A stretch of DNA of 64,000 bases, from NCBI RefSeq assembly GCF_014145675.1, contig NZ_JACGZW010000001.1, positions 186,001 to 250,000 of the forward strand, given 5' to 3'. This DNA is from Amycolatopsis dendrobii. Its GTDB lineage: Bacteria; Actinomycetota; Actinomycetes; Mycobacteriales; Pseudonocardiaceae. Of the stretch, positions 17,286 to 25,967 are shown one piece after another. Each line of letters starts with the position of its first letter. Position 1 is the first letter of the stretch. The notes below the pieces were generated by a model that worked only from the letters and a program-made list of their open reading frames with translations, did not search any database and had not been told where the DNA came from. Made by a program: the position numbers and the translations under genes.

Positions 17286-17819
17286 GTGCCGATTTTCCTG
17301 GTGACCGGTGTCCAAGCGGCGGGCAAGTCGACGGTGGCGCAGGCGCTCGCCGAACGGCTGCCGGAATCGGTGCACGTGCGCGGTGACGCGTTCCGGCGGA
17401 TGGTGGTCAACGGCCGGGTCGAGATGGGCCCGGCCGACCCGCCCGCCGAGGCCGTCCGCCAGCTTCGGCTCCGGCACGCGCTCGCGGCGCAGGTCGCGGA
17501 CGGGTACGCCGACGCCGGATTCGCCGTGGTGCTGCAAGACATCGTGCTCGGCGAGCACCTGGCGGAGATGGTCGGCGCGCTGCGCACGCGACCGTGTTAC
17601 GTCGTGGTTCTCGCGCCGAGCGCGAAGGTGGTGGCGCAGCGCGAGGCGGCGCGGGGGAAGGTCGCGTACCAGCCGGGCGACACCGGGATCGCGGGACTGG
17701 ACGCGTACCTCCGCGAGCAGACCCCGCACATCGGGCTGTGGCTGGACACTTCGGAGCTGACTGCCGAGGAAACCGTCGACCGGATCCTTGCCCGCGCCGA
17801 AGCCGAAGCGGCGGTCTGA
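17286..17819 (+). CDS. P-loop kinase/AAA family protein
   Basis: 177 residues from GTG 17286. Walker A is GVQAAGKST near the N-terminus, followed by LAERLPESVHVRGDAFRRM, a nucleoside/zeta-toxin/chloramphenicol-phosphotransferase-like pattern. LQDIVLGEHL could hold the Walker B Asp, and VVVLAPSAKVVAQREAARGK the lid. The fold is a small-molecule kinase. The target is unknown, and its tight spacing (47 bp) after the lipoprotein gene may only mean a shared transcript. Confidence 0.8.
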   Translation: MPIFLVTGVQAAGKSTVAQALAERLPESVHVRGDAFRRMVVNGRVEMGPADPPAEAVRQLRLRHALAAQVADGYADAGFAVVLQDIVLGEHLAEMVGALRTRPCYVVVLAPSAKVVAQREAARGKVAYQPGDTGIAGLDAYLREQTPHIGLWLDTSELTAEETVDRILARAEAEAAV

Positions 17820-17825
17820 CCGGCT

Positions 17826-18386
17826 TTAGTTCGGCGGCTGCTGCGGTCCTTCGCCCGGGTTGGGCTGCGGCGGCAGCGGCTGGGAGTAACCGGACTGCTG
17901 GCTGGGATCCGCCTGCGGATAGCCAGGCTGCGGCTGCCCTGGCTGCGGCTGAACGGGATAGCCCGGCTGCGGATACCCGGCCTGGCCGTAGCCGGCCTGC
18001 GGGTACCCGGGCTGCCCGCTCATCGGGTATCCGCCCGGAGCGAAACCGGGCTGCGGTGCGCGGCCGCCCTTCGCGACCGCGAGCACGACCAGCAGCCACG
18101 ACAGCACTTCGAGAACGCTGAGCGTGAGGCCCACGATCGTGAAGATCGTCGTCATCTCGGAGGTGCTCAGGTGGTCCGACGCCATCCAGGACGCGACGTT
18201 CGCCAGCATGATCCGCCAGGCGATGTCCAGCGCCGTGGTGACGAGCATGACCGCGAAGGCGGCCACCATCAGCCCGGAGCCGCCGCGCGAGCGCCGGTTG
18301 ATCGAGAGGATCAGGCCGAACAGCCCCACGATCAGCAGCAACGCCTGCGGGAGGATCTGAAGGATCGTGTTGGTGAAGGTCGTCAT
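17826..18386 (-). CDS. Membrane protein with a PGYP-repeat tail
   Basis: 186 residues: three predicted membrane helices (about 8-27, 38-55 and 84-103) and a cytoplasmic or extracellular low-complexity C-terminus of about 75 residues. The tail is built from Pro, Gly, Tyr and Gln, with PGYP/AGYP repeats ([20 protein letters not shown]). Such tails occur in many actinobacterial membrane proteins; no enzymatic motif is seen. It is convergent with the P-loop kinase gene. Confidence 0.75.
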   Translation of the reverse strand: MTTFTNTILQILPQALLLIVGLFGLILSINRRSRGGSGLMVAAFAVMLVTTALDIAWRIMLANVASWMASDHLSTSEMTTIFTIVGLTLSVLEVLSWLLVVLAVAKGGRAPQPGFAPGGYPMSGQPGYPQAGYGQAGYPQPGYPVQPQPGQPQPGYPQADPSQQSGYSQPLPPQPNPGEGPQQPPN

Positions 18387-18420
18387 GCCTGCTCTCCGCT
18401 CGAGGAACGTCGGGCAGATC

Positions 18421-19641
18421 CTAGGGGGCGGCCCCGTCCGGCGTGGCCGGTTCGCCGAAGATCCCGGTCTCGAAACGGCTTCGACTTCGGGGCGCGGCAG
18501 AGTTTCCGGCGAACCGCTCGTCGACCTCCCCGGCGGTCAGGCCGAAGTCGGCGAGGTCGTAGCGGTGCCTCGGTTTCGCGTCGCCGGTGCGGCTCCGCTC
18601 GTGCAGCGTGGTCATCGCCTCGCGCGCCCGCGGTGCGAGATCCAGGCCGAAGTGCTGGTAGACGCCCTCGACGGTGCCGATCGGGTCGGCGATGAAGTCC
18701 TCGTACCGGACGTCGCAGAACTGCGCCGGGTTGTGCCGTCCGCGGGCGGCGGCGAACCGTTCCGCGCCGCGAGCCCACAGGTCGAGCTGGCTGCGTCCGA
18801 CGACCTCGCCGCGGAAGGTGTCCGACCAGCCTTCAGAAGCCTGTTCGGTCAGGCTGCACACCGACGCGATGATGGTGCTGGGCGCGCGGTGAGTCTGCAC
18901 GACCAGCGCGTCCGGGTAGACCTCCAGCAGCGCGTCGAGGGCGAACAGGTGGCTCGGGTTCTTGAGCACCCAGCGGCGGCCGGCGTCGGGCAGGCCGATG
19001 AGCTGCAGGTTGCGCCGGTGCCTGCGGTAGGCGTCGGTCCAGTCCTGGCCGTCGAGCCAGCGCGAGTAGCCGGGCACGTGCGCGAGGCATTCGTACGAGA
19101 CGGATTTCAGCGACTGCCGCAGCAGCTGCCAGCATTCCTCGACTTGGTCGGCCGACATGTGGTGCAGGCCCATGAACTCCGGATGGTCGACGTGGTGCTG
19201 CTCGTATCCGGCCTGGATCGCCTGGAACACCGGATTTTCCGGCCACGTTTCGCGCGGCGGGCGGGGCTGCGGCATTTCGGTCAGCCACACCTCGAGACCC
19301 TGGTGTGCCGGGTCTTCGGTCAGCAGCCGGTGCAGCGCCGTGGTCCCGGTGCGCGGCAGGCCGGTGACGAAGATGGGCCGCTCGACGGGCACGTCGGCAT
19401 ACTGCGGATTCTGCTTCCACGAAGCCTCGCTCAGCAGCCGCGCGACCAGCGCGCCGCGCAGGAAAGCGCGGTGGACTTTGTTGCCGTACGGGGTCAAATC
19501 GGCTTCGCCGGCATAGGAATCGAGCAGCACCCGGAGACCTTCGAGGTATTCGTCGCCGCCGAAATCGTCGAGGCCGGTGAGTTTCGTGGCGGACGCGTGG
19601 AGGTCTTCGACCGTGCCGACGCTGGCTCGTCCTGGACGCAT
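18421..19641 (-). CDS. PAPS-dependent sulfotransferase (Sulfotransfer_3 type)
   Basis: 406 residues. It transfers sulfate from PAPS to an alcohol, phenol or carbohydrate acceptor. The 5'-phosphosulfate loop is [17 protein letters not shown] (residues about 90-106), and the 3'-phosphate region is [17 protein letters not shown]-terminal pair ([28 protein letters not shown]) is typical of the actinobacterial Stf-like branch. It is the third gene of an operon after the DUF1214-type and SDR genes (gaps 4 and 10 bp). CysD/CysNC, which make PAPS, lie 3.5 kb away and share an operator motif. The acceptor is unknown; steroid- or terpenoid-like alcohols fit the SDR neighbour. Confidence 0.92.
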   Translation of the reverse strand: MRPGRASVGTVEDLHASATKLTGLDDFGGDEYLEGLRVLLDSYAGEADLTPYGNKVHRAFLRGALVARLLSEASWKQNPQYADVPVERPIFVTGLPRTGTTALHRLLTEDPAHQGLEVWLTEMPQPRPPRETWPENPVFQAIQAGYEQHHVDHPEFMGLHHMSADQVEECWQLLRQSLKSVSYECLAHVPGYSRWLDGQDWTDAYRRHRRNLQLIGLPDAGRRWVLKNPSHLFALDALLEVYPDALVVQTHRAPSTIIASVCSLTEQASEGWSDTFRGEVVGRSQLDLWARGAERFAAARGRHNPAQFCDVRYEDFIADPIGTVEGVYQHFGLDLAPRAREAMTTLHERSRTGDAKPRHRYDLADFGLTAGEVDERFAGNSAAPRSRSRFETGIFGEPATPDGAAP

Positions 19642-19651
19642 GCTTTTCCCC

Positions 19652-20431
19652 TCAGTGGTGGTATTCGCCGGCGTTGACGTCGAGGCATTGCCCGGTGACG
19701 CAGCGGGCGAGCGCGGACGCGAGGAACACGACGGTGTCGGCGATCTCGTCCGGTTCCGGGAGGCGGCGCAGGTCGATCGTCTCCGCCGTCTCCGCGTACA
19801 CCTGCTCCGCCGGTATGCCGCGTTCTTTGGCCAGGTAAGCGAAATACCACTTGAGCGAGTCCGCCCAGATGTAGCCCGGGGCGACGGAATTGACCCGGAT
19901 CCCTCGCGGGCCGAGTTCCGAGGCGAGGCTTTGCGCGAGCGCGAGCAAACTCGCCTTCGCCATTTTGTAAGCGCCGAACGTGCGCCGGGAATGCCGCAGC
20001 ACGGCCGAATTGATCATCACGACCGAACCGGCGCTGTCAGCGAGTGCGGAGGTGCAGAGGCGGGTCAGCCGGAGCGCGGCGAGCACGTTGGTTTCGAATC
20101 CGGCGCGCACCGCGTCGAGGTCGACCTCGGCGAGGTCGGTGATCGGCGGGATCGCGAAAGCGTTGTTGACCAAGGTGTCCAGCCGCCCGAACTCGCTCAG
20201 CGCGGTCTCGACGAGCTTGGTCGCCGAGGCGTCGTCGGTGATGTCGGTCGGCACCGGGACGGCGCGGCGGCCGAGTGCTGCCACTTCGGCGGCGACCTCG
20301 GCGAGCCGGGATTCGGTGCGGGCCGCGAGGACGACGTCGGCCCCGGCCGCGGCGGAGCGCAGGGCGACGGAACGGCCCAGCCCCGGGCCGATCCCGGACA
20401 CGAGAACGACTTTGCCGGTGAGGAGATCCAT
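19652..20431 (-). CDS. SDR family oxidoreductase
   Basis: 259 residues, classical short-chain dehydrogenase. Nucleotide motif SGIGPGLGRSVAL (a GxGxGLG variant), VNNAF in place of NNAG, catalytic Ser in VMINSAVLRHS and YKMAK (YxxxK) are all present. The N-terminal pattern suits NAD(P)(H) oxidation of a hydroxyl or reduction of a ketone. It sits between the DUF1214-type gene and the sulfotransferase gene in one operon and might create or remove the hydroxyl that is sulfated. Confidence 0.92.
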   Translation of the reverse strand: MDLLTGKVVLVSGIGPGLGRSVALRSAAAGADVVLAARTESRLAEVAAEVAALGRRAVPVPTDITDDASATKLVETALSEFGRLDTLVNNAFAIPPITDLAEVDLDAVRAGFETNVLAALRLTRLCTSALADSAGSVVMINSAVLRHSRRTFGAYKMAKASLLALAQSLASELGPRGIRVNSVAPGYIWADSLKWYFAYLAKERGIPAEQVYAETAETIDLRRLPEPDEIADTVVFLASALARCVTGQCLDVNAGEYHH

Positions 20432-20435
20432 GAGG

Positions 20436-21605
20436 TCAGCCCAGCATCCTGGCCGCCACGGCGGCCTGTCGCGCGGCGATCCGCTGTGCCCATTCCTCCG
20501 GCGTCACGCGGGCCTGCCGGTGATAGGGCAGCCGGTCGGCGAGTTCGCCGAACTTCACGACCTCGACCTCCGGGCCGTCCTTTTCGGTCAGTTCCCGGGA
20601 AAGCCGCTGCCAGCGGATCTGGACGTAACCGCGGTCGTGGCCGGTGCGTTCGAGCCAGTTCGCGACGCCGGGGTCGCGTTCGCTGATCACGAACCGCATC
20701 TTGCCGTCCGGGTCGACCCGGGCCTGGTCGGCGGTGAGGCTGGTCTGGTGGTTCAGGTAGTCCAGCGAGACGTACCAGGTGCTGCCGAGCTGAATTCCCT
20801 GGTACGGCGCGTCCGAACGGGGCACGGTGACGATCATGACCTCGTCGTCGGCGAGTTCGTAGTGCCCTGCCGAGGAGTACTGGGTGGGCAGGCCGCCGGG
20901 CGTGCTGCGCGGTTCGGTCATCGTGTTCACCGGCAGGTTCAGGTAGAACCACTTCGGGAAGGCGAGGAACGTCCGGATCCGGCTGAGCAGGATCTTGCCG
21001 GTGACTCCGTACCGTTTCTCCATCGCGGTGCGCGTGAGCGCGGGCGGCGCCTGGCCGGCGGTGCCGGCGCAGCGGAGCTGGATCGTGCCGCGGCGTTCGG
21101 TCGCCCAGTCGCTGTAGACCTCCCGGACGACGAGCATCGAGGAACCCGGGCCGAGCGCGAAATAGCCGGGTTCGGGATCGGGTTTCGCCGGGCCGAAGCG
21201 GATCTCGAAAGAACCGTCTTCGGCGATCGGGATGTCGCGGTCGTCGAACGCGGTCATGCTGTCGGGCACCTCGACCGGTGTGTAGTCCCCGTTGAGGATC
21301 TGGAAGCTCAGGTCGGCGGTGGTGCCGCGGGTGCCGGTGACGACGTACTCGCGGTCCTCGCGGATGTTCGCGTTGAAGTACAGGGTGTCCGGGTTGTCCA
21401 GGCCCATTTTCGTGTACGGGCCGGTGGAGAGGGTGAAGTACGGGAAGTCCCGGTCGTAGGCCCACGCCGTCTGGACCGACGCCCGGATGCTGCCCGCGAG
21501 GTAGTCGTAGCCCTCGACCAGGTCCTGTTCGGTCCGGACGTGCGGCGCCTCGGCGATGATCTTTTCGGCTTCGGCGATCGCGCCGGCGAGCGGTTCGGTC
21601 AGCAC
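20436..21605 (-). CDS. DUF1214-type protein
   Basis: 389 residues, soluble, no signal peptide. The sequence SIRASVQTAWAYDRDFPYFT, LDNPDTLYFNANIRE, VVREVYSDWATERRGTIQLR and YVSLDYLNHQTSLTADQARVDPDGKMRFVIS resembles the DUF1214/DUF1254 beta-rich family, common beside sulfotransferases, SDRs and P450s in actinobacterial lipid and steroid loci. The biochemical role is unknown. It is the promoter-proximal gene of the sulfotransferase operon, divergent from an IclR gene; an AGAAC-N2-GTTCT palindrome lies 63 bp upstream of its start. Confidence 0.75.
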   Translation of the reverse strand: MLTEPLAGAIAEAEKIIAEAPHVRTEQDLVEGYDYLAGSIRASVQTAWAYDRDFPYFTLSTGPYTKMGLDNPDTLYFNANIREDREYVVTGTRGTTADLSFQILNGDYTPVEVPDSMTAFDDRDIPIAEDGSFEIRFGPAKPDPEPGYFALGPGSSMLVVREVYSDWATERRGTIQLRCAGTAGQAPPALTRTAMEKRYGVTGKILLSRIRTFLAFPKWFYLNLPVNTMTEPRSTPGGLPTQYSSAGHYELADDEVMIVTVPRSDAPYQGIQLGSTWYVSLDYLNHQTSLTADQARVDPDGKMRFVISERDPGVANWLERTGHDRGYVQIRWQRLSRELTEKDGPEVEVVKFGELADRLPYHRQARVTPEEWAQRIAARQAAVAARMLG

Positions 21606-21667
21606 CGGAGACTCCTCACAGTGGTCCAGATCTGTACCAGGGTGGTACGTTCACAGTCCGTTGAGAC

Positions 21668-21681
21668 TAGAACGCGTTCTA
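21668..21681. promoter_or_regulatory. Palindromic operator TAGAACGCGTTCTA
   Basis: Perfect 14-bp palindrome in the 87-bp region between the DUF1214-type operon and the IclR gene. It abuts the ribosome binding site of the IclR gene. The half-site AGAAC...GTTCT recurs between the SnoaL-like gene and cysD, suggesting one regulator for all four transcripts. It also fits the TNNAACNNGTTNNA pattern known for KstR-type steroid regulators. Confidence 0.75.
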
Positions 21682-21692
21682 AGGATGGGTCA

Positions 21693-22583
21693 ATGGCGGT
21701 TACCCGGCGCTCGCCGCCGACGCAGCGGGTCGTGCGGCTGCTGGACTATTTCGCGGCCCGGCCGGGCCAGCGCTTCGGACTGTCCGCGCTGGCTCGCGAA
21801 CTGGACCTGAGCAAGCCGACCTGCCTCGGCATCCTGACCGAGCTGACCGCGGGCGGCTATGTGGTCCGCGACCCGAGGACCACGACGTATCGCCTGGGAC
21901 CGGCGATGATCGCGGCCGGACGCGCGGCCGCGGAGGGTTTCGGCGCGAGCGAAATCGCCCGGACCCATCTCGAAGAACTCAGTGCCCGGTACCAGGCGAC
22001 GTGCACCGCGTCGGCAGTGGTCGACGGGCGCATCCTGATGCTGCAGAGCGCCGGACCGGGCAAGGTGCGGCTCGGCGAGACCTATCCGTTCGCGCCGCCG
22101 GTCGGGCTGATGTACGTGCTGTGGGACGCCGATTCCGCCTTCGACGCCTGGCTCGCGACGCCGCCCGCGGTGCCGGTCCGGCTGGACGAGGCGTACCTGC
22201 GCCGCGTGGTCGCGGAGTGCCGGGAACACGGCTACCTGGTGGAAAGCCTCACGTCAGCGGGCCGCAGGCTCTACACGCTGATGGCGGGCGTGGCGGCGGG
22301 AGACCTGCCGCCCGAAGTGCGCGGGCTGGTCGGCGAGCTGGTGTCGAGCCTGGGGGAGCGGGTGTACCTCGGCGCGGACCTGGAACCGCGGAAGAAACAC
22401 GCGGTGAGCCTGCTCGCCGCCCCGACTTTCGACGCGTCGGGGCGGCAGGAACTGGTGCTGACGTTGTCGGTCGGGGAGCCGATCACGGGGGCGGAAATCG
22501 CCCGCCGCGGCGCGGCGCTGGCCGCGGTCGCGGATGCGGTGACGGCGGAGGCGGGCGGGGTCCGGCCCGGTCAGGCTGGCTGA
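21693..22583 (+). CDS. IclR-family transcriptional regulator
   Basis: 296 residues from ATG 21693, with AAGGA 7 nt upstream. The N-terminal winged helix (TQRVVRLLDYFAARPGQRFGLSALARELDLSKPTCLGILTEL) is followed by the IclR effector domain (TCTASAVVDGRILMLQSAGPG, LGETYPFAPPVGLMYVLW, HGYLVESL, YLGADL). It is divergent from the sulfotransferase operon and overlaps the convergent SnoaL-like gene by 13 nt. It is the best local candidate for the protein that reads the AGAAC-N2-GTTCT sites, although the DNA site resembles a TetR/KstR target. Confidence 0.93.
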   Translation: MAVTRRSPPTQRVVRLLDYFAARPGQRFGLSALARELDLSKPTCLGILTELTAGGYVVRDPRTTTYRLGPAMIAAGRAAAEGFGASEIARTHLEELSARYQATCTASAVVDGRILMLQSAGPGKVRLGETYPFAPPVGLMYVLWDADSAFDAWLATPPAVPVRLDEAYLRRVVAECREHGYLVESLTSAGRRLYTLMAGVAAGDLPPEVRGLVGELVSSLGERVYLGADLEPRKKHAVSLLAAPTFDASGRQELVLTLSVGEPITGAEIARRGAALAAVADAVTAEAGGVRPGQAG

Positions 22584-23044
22584 CCCCACATGTTCGCCGT
22601 CAGTTTCCACCCCGGCTGGTCCTTCATCGAGACCAGCGTTTCGTACAGCCGCTCGTACCCCGTGCTGCTGATCCGCCAGGCGCCGTCCTCGCGCCGGTAG
22701 GTGTCCTCGTAGTACGCGGCTCCTTCGATCACCACCCGGTGCTCGGCGACGATCACCTTGTCCTGGAACATCCACCGGCCGGTCGCGGTGTCCCCGTCGA
22801 TCTCGATTTCCGGGTGGCCGGCGAAGTGCATCGTCGTGATGCCCGGGCCGACGGTGGTGCGCAGGAACTCCATGAGCGCGTCGCGGTCGTCGAAGTTCAG
22901 CGGTTCGCCGTAGGAGGGCGTGCCGTAGTGCACGCGGGCGTCGGCGGTGAGCGTCTCCGCCATCTCGTCCCAGCGCTTCAAATCGAGGCACCGGAGGTAG
23001 CGGAATTTCACGCGGCGGATTTCTTCGAGCGCGGCCAGGTCCAT
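22571..23044 (-). CDS. SnoaL-like/NTF2-fold protein
   Basis: 157 residues: N-terminal helix DLAALEEIRRVKFRYLRCLDLKRWDEMAETLTADARVHYG, then a beta-sheet (GPGITTMHFAGHPEIEIDGDTATGRWMFQDKVIVAE) and a C-terminal strand with RREDGAWRISSTGYERLYE. This is the NTF2-like fold of SnoaL_4/ring-hydroxylating or dehydratase-like proteins. His in MHFAGHPEI and Asp in RCLD could serve in a cone-shaped active site. It is divergent from cysD and shares a promoter region that contains the common operator motif, so it likely belongs to the same pathway as the sulfotransferase. Confidence 0.85.
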   Translation of the reverse strand: MDLAALEEIRRVKFRYLRCLDLKRWDEMAETLTADARVHYGTPSYGEPLNFDDRDALMEFLRTTVGPGITTMHFAGHPEIEIDGDTATGRWMFQDKVIVAEHRVVIEGAAYYEDTYRREDGAWRISSTGYERLYETLVSMKDQPGWKLTANMWGQPA

Positions 23045-23077
23045 GCGCTCAGCGTCCTCCGCTGCTTGACCGAGCGC

Positions 23078-23091
23078 AAGAACCTGTTCTA
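23078..23091. promoter_or_regulatory. AGAAC-N2-GTTCT operator between the SnoaL-like gene and cysD
   Basis: AAGAACCTGTTCTA, with perfect AGAAC/GTTCT arms (23079-23083 and 23086-23090) around CT. It is centred in the 82-bp divergent region, 36 bp from cysD and 34 bp from the SnoaL-like start, and matches the site at 21668-21681. Confidence 0.65.
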
Positions 23092-23126
23092 CTTTTCTGT
23101 CCTCGAACCTCGGAAGGGCGGATCCG

Positions 23127-24044
23127 ATGGCGACCCAGGCACCCCCGGCCTACGAGCTGAGCCACCTCGGTGCGCTCGAAGCCGAAGCCGTGCACGTCTT
23201 CCGCGAGGTCGCGGCGACCTTCGAACGGCCGGTGCTGCTGTTCTCCGGCGGCAAAGACTCGATGGTGATGCTGCACGTCGCGGCGAAAGCGTTCTGGCCC
23301 GCGCCGCTGCCCTTCCCGGTCATGCATGTCGACACCGGGCACAATTTCGACGAGGTGATCCGGTTCCGGGACGAAACCGTCGAGCGCTGCGGATTGCGGC
23401 TGCTGGTCGCGCGCGTCCAGGACGACATCGACGCGGGCCGCAGCGTCGAGGATCCCAAGGCAGGCCGGAACCGGCTCCAGACGGCGACTTTGCTGCGCGG
23501 CATCCGCGAGAACGGCTTCGACGCGGTGTTCGGCGGTGCCCGGCGGGACGAGGAGAAAGCCCGGGCCAAGGAACGCGTGTTCAGCTTCCGCGACGAGTTC
23601 GGGCAATGGGATCCCCGGCGGCAGCGCCCGGAACTGTGGAATCTGTACAACGGCAGGCATCGGAAGGGCGAGCACATCCGCGTGTTCCCGCTCTCGAACT
23701 GGACCGAGCTGGACATCTGGCAGTACGTCGAAGCGGAGGACGTTGCCCTGCCGTCGCTGTATTACGCGCACCGCCGGGCGGTGGTCCAACGCGACGGGAT
23801 GCTGCTCGCCGACACCCGGTTCCTCGCCGTGGCCGAGGGTGAAGTTCCTTGTCCGGCAACGGTTCGCTTCCGCACGATCGGCGACGCGACCTGCACCGGC
23901 TGCGTCGAGTCGACCGCTTCCTCGCCCGCGGAAGTGGTGGCCGAGGTCGCCGCGACGCGAGTGACCGAACGCGGCGCGACCCGGGCCGACGACCGGATTT
24001 CCGAGGCCGGGATGGAAGACCGCAAGAAGGAAGGGTACTTCTGA
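23127..24044 (+). CDS. cysD: Sulfate adenylyltransferase subunit 2
   Basis: 305 residues, the catalytic PP-loop subunit that forms APS from ATP and sulfate with CysN. The pyrophosphatase-type loop is LLFSGGKDSMVMLH near residue 40; HVDTGHNFDEVIRFRD, FGGARRDEEKARAKERVFSFRD, and the C-terminal CTGCVES and DRISEAGMEDRKKEGYF are classic CysD blocks. Length is standard. It overlaps cysNC (TGATG). The pair makes PAPS, the donor for the nearby sulfotransferase. Confidence 0.97.
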   Translation: MATQAPPAYELSHLGALEAEAVHVFREVAATFERPVLLFSGGKDSMVMLHVAAKAFWPAPLPFPVMHVDTGHNFDEVIRFRDETVERCGLRLLVARVQDDIDAGRSVEDPKAGRNRLQTATLLRGIRENGFDAVFGGARRDEEKARAKERVFSFRDEFGQWDPRRQRPELWNLYNGRHRKGEHIRVFPLSNWTELDIWQYVEAEDVALPSLYYAHRRAVVQRDGMLLADTRFLAVAEGEVPCPATVRFRTIGDATCTGCVESTASSPAEVVAEVAATRVTERGATRADDRISEAGMEDRKKEGYF

Positions 24045-25927
24045 TGAGCCGGGTCACGACGGTACGGCTCGCCACCGCGGGCAGTGTGGACGACGGCAAA
24101 TCGACCCTGATCGGCCGGTTGCTGTTCGATTCGAAGACGGTGTTCACCGACCAGCTCGAAGCGGTCGAGCGCACGAGCCGGGACCGCGGCGACGCGTATC
24201 CGGACCTCGCGCTGCTCACCGACGGCCTGCGAGCGGAACGCGAACAGGGCATCACGATCGACGTCGCGCACCGGTATTTCGCCACGCCCAAACGGAAGTT
24301 CATCATCGCCGACACGCCGGGACACGTGCAGTACACCCGGAACATGGTCACTGGAGCGTCCACTTCGGACGTCGCGCTGATCCTGGTCGACGCGCGCAAG
24401 GGCGTGCTCGAGCAGTCGCGCCGGCACGCGTTTCTCGCCAGTCTGCTGGGCATCCGCCACCTGGTGGTGTGCGTGAACAAAATGGACCTCGTCGGCTGGT
24501 CGCAGGAGCGGTTCGAGGAAATCCGCGAGGACTTCCGCGGGTTCGCGATGAAATTGCAGACCCCGGACCTGACCTTCGTCCCGATGTCCGCGTTGCACGG
24601 CGACAACGTGGTGCACCGGGGTGCGAGCATGCCGTGGTACGAAGGCACTTCGCTGTTGCACCACCTGGAACAGGTGCACGTCGCGTCCGACCGGAACCTG
24701 GTCGACGCGCGTTTTCCGGTGCAGTACGTGATTCGCGAGCACAGCCGGGATTTCCGCGGCTATGCCGGTACCGTGGCCGGCGGCGTCTTCAAGCCCGGCG
24801 ACGAGGTGACCGTGCTGCCGTCCGGGTTCACCACGACCGTACGCGCGATCTGGGGACCCGGCGGGACCGCGGTGGCCGAGGCGTTCGCTTCGCTGGCGGT
24901 CACCATCGAACTCGCCGACGAACTGGACCTCAGCCGCGGCGATCTGATCTGCCGTCCGGGCAACCGGCCGCACGTGGGCCAGGACGTCGACGCCATGGTG
25001 TGCTGGTTCTCCGAACAGTCCTCGCTCGCTCCGGGCGCGAATTACCTCGTCCGGCACACCACGCGCGAGACCAAGGCCGAGGTCGCCTCGCTCGACTACC
25101 GGCTGGACGTCACCACGCTGCACCGCGACGAAGCAGCGGAGTCGTTGTCGCTCAACGAAATCGGCCGGATCCGGCTGCGGACGCGGCAGCCGCTGCTGTT
25201 CGACCCCTACGCCCGCAACCGGCCGACCGGCGGGTTCCTCCTGGTCGACGAACACTCCGGCGACACCGTCGGCGCGGGCGTGATCACCGGCCCGGGCACG
25301 ACCGCGCCGAACGTGGTCTGGCATCCGGCGGCGGTGTCGCGGGACGAACGCGCGACCCGCGGCCGGACGGTCTGGCTCACCGGGCTGTCCGCCTCGGGCA
25401 AGTCGAGCGTGGCCGCGGAACTGGAGCGCAGGCTGGTCGCCTCGGGCCGCCCCGCGTACCTGCTCGACGGCGACAACCTCCGGCACGGGCTCAACGGCGA
25501 CCTCGGGTTCGCCCCGGCGCAGCGGGCCGAGAACATCCGCCGCGTCGCGGAGGTCGCGAAGCTGTTCGCCGACGCCGGGGTCGTGGCGGTGGTGTCGTTG
25601 ATCAGCCCGTACCAGGCTGATCGCGAACTCGCGCGGACCGTGCACGAAACCGCGGGGCTGGAGTTTTTGGAGGTCTTCGTCGACACCCCGCTCGAAGTGT
25701 GCGAGGACCGGGATCCGAAGGGCATGTACGCCAAGGCGCGTTCGGGCGAGATCACCGGATTCACCGGAGTGGACGCGCCGTACGAACGGCCCGCGGCCCC
25801 GGACCTGGTGCTGCGCCCGGAAAACGGCGACCCGGCCGCGATGGCCGCGCTGGTTCTCGCCGCCCTGGAGCAACGCCCGGACCTGGTGCGGCCGACTGTC
25901 GGCGCTCCTGTTCGCACGAGCAAATAG
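24044..25927 (+). CDS. cysNC: Bifunctional sulfate adenylyltransferase subunit 1/APS kinase
   Basis: 627 residues. Residues 1 to about 430 are an EF-Tu-like GTPase: G1 GSVDDGKST, G2 region REQGITIDVAHRYF, G3 DTPGHVQYTRNM, G4 NKMDL. It drives APS formation by CysD. From about residue 445 an APS kinase follows: Walker A GLSASGKSS, LLDGDNLRHGLNGDLGF, SLISPYQADRELAR and the lid DPKGMYAKARSGEITGFTGVDAPYE. The fusion yields PAPS directly. There is no cysH, sulfite reductase or sulfate transporter here, so the operon looks dedicated to sulfation rather than assimilation. Confidence 0.97.
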   Translation: MSRVTTVRLATAGSVDDGKSTLIGRLLFDSKTVFTDQLEAVERTSRDRGDAYPDLALLTDGLRAEREQGITIDVAHRYFATPKRKFIIADTPGHVQYTRNMVTGASTSDVALILVDARKGVLEQSRRHAFLASLLGIRHLVVCVNKMDLVGWSQERFEEIREDFRGFAMKLQTPDLTFVPMSALHGDNVVHRGASMPWYEGTSLLHHLEQVHVASDRNLVDARFPVQYVIREHSRDFRGYAGTVAGGVFKPGDEVTVLPSGFTTTVRAIWGPGGTAVAEAFASLAVTIELADELDLSRGDLICRPGNRPHVGQDVDAMVCWFSEQSSLAPGANYLVRHTTRETKAEVASLDYRLDVTTLHRDEAAESLSLNEIGRIRLRTRQPLLFDPYARNRPTGGFLLVDEHSGDTVGAGVITGPGTTAPNVVWHPAAVSRDERATRGRTVWLTGLSASGKSSVAAELERRLVASGRPAYLLDGDNLRHGLNGDLGFAPAQRAENIRRVAEVAKLFADAGVVAVVSLISPYQADRELARTVHETAGLEFLEVFVDTPLEVCEDRDPKGMYAKARSGEITGFTGVDAPYERPAAPDLVLRPENGDPAAMAALVLAALEQRPDLVRPTVGAPVRTSK

Positions 25928-25967
25928 CTCCGTGTCGTTTCGGCGGATCCGGGCTTACGTTCAGGAG

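Noticed and set aside
21668..21681. Calling the palindrome a KstR site outright
   Set aside because: It fits the TNNAACNNGTTNNA pattern, but no KstR gene or steroid ring-degradation gene is in the window; kept as an unassigned operator.
24469..25620. 383-codon frame inside cysNC and similar long alternative frames in other genes
   Set aside because: CysNC shows every expected motif in its own frame; the others are compositional shadows.
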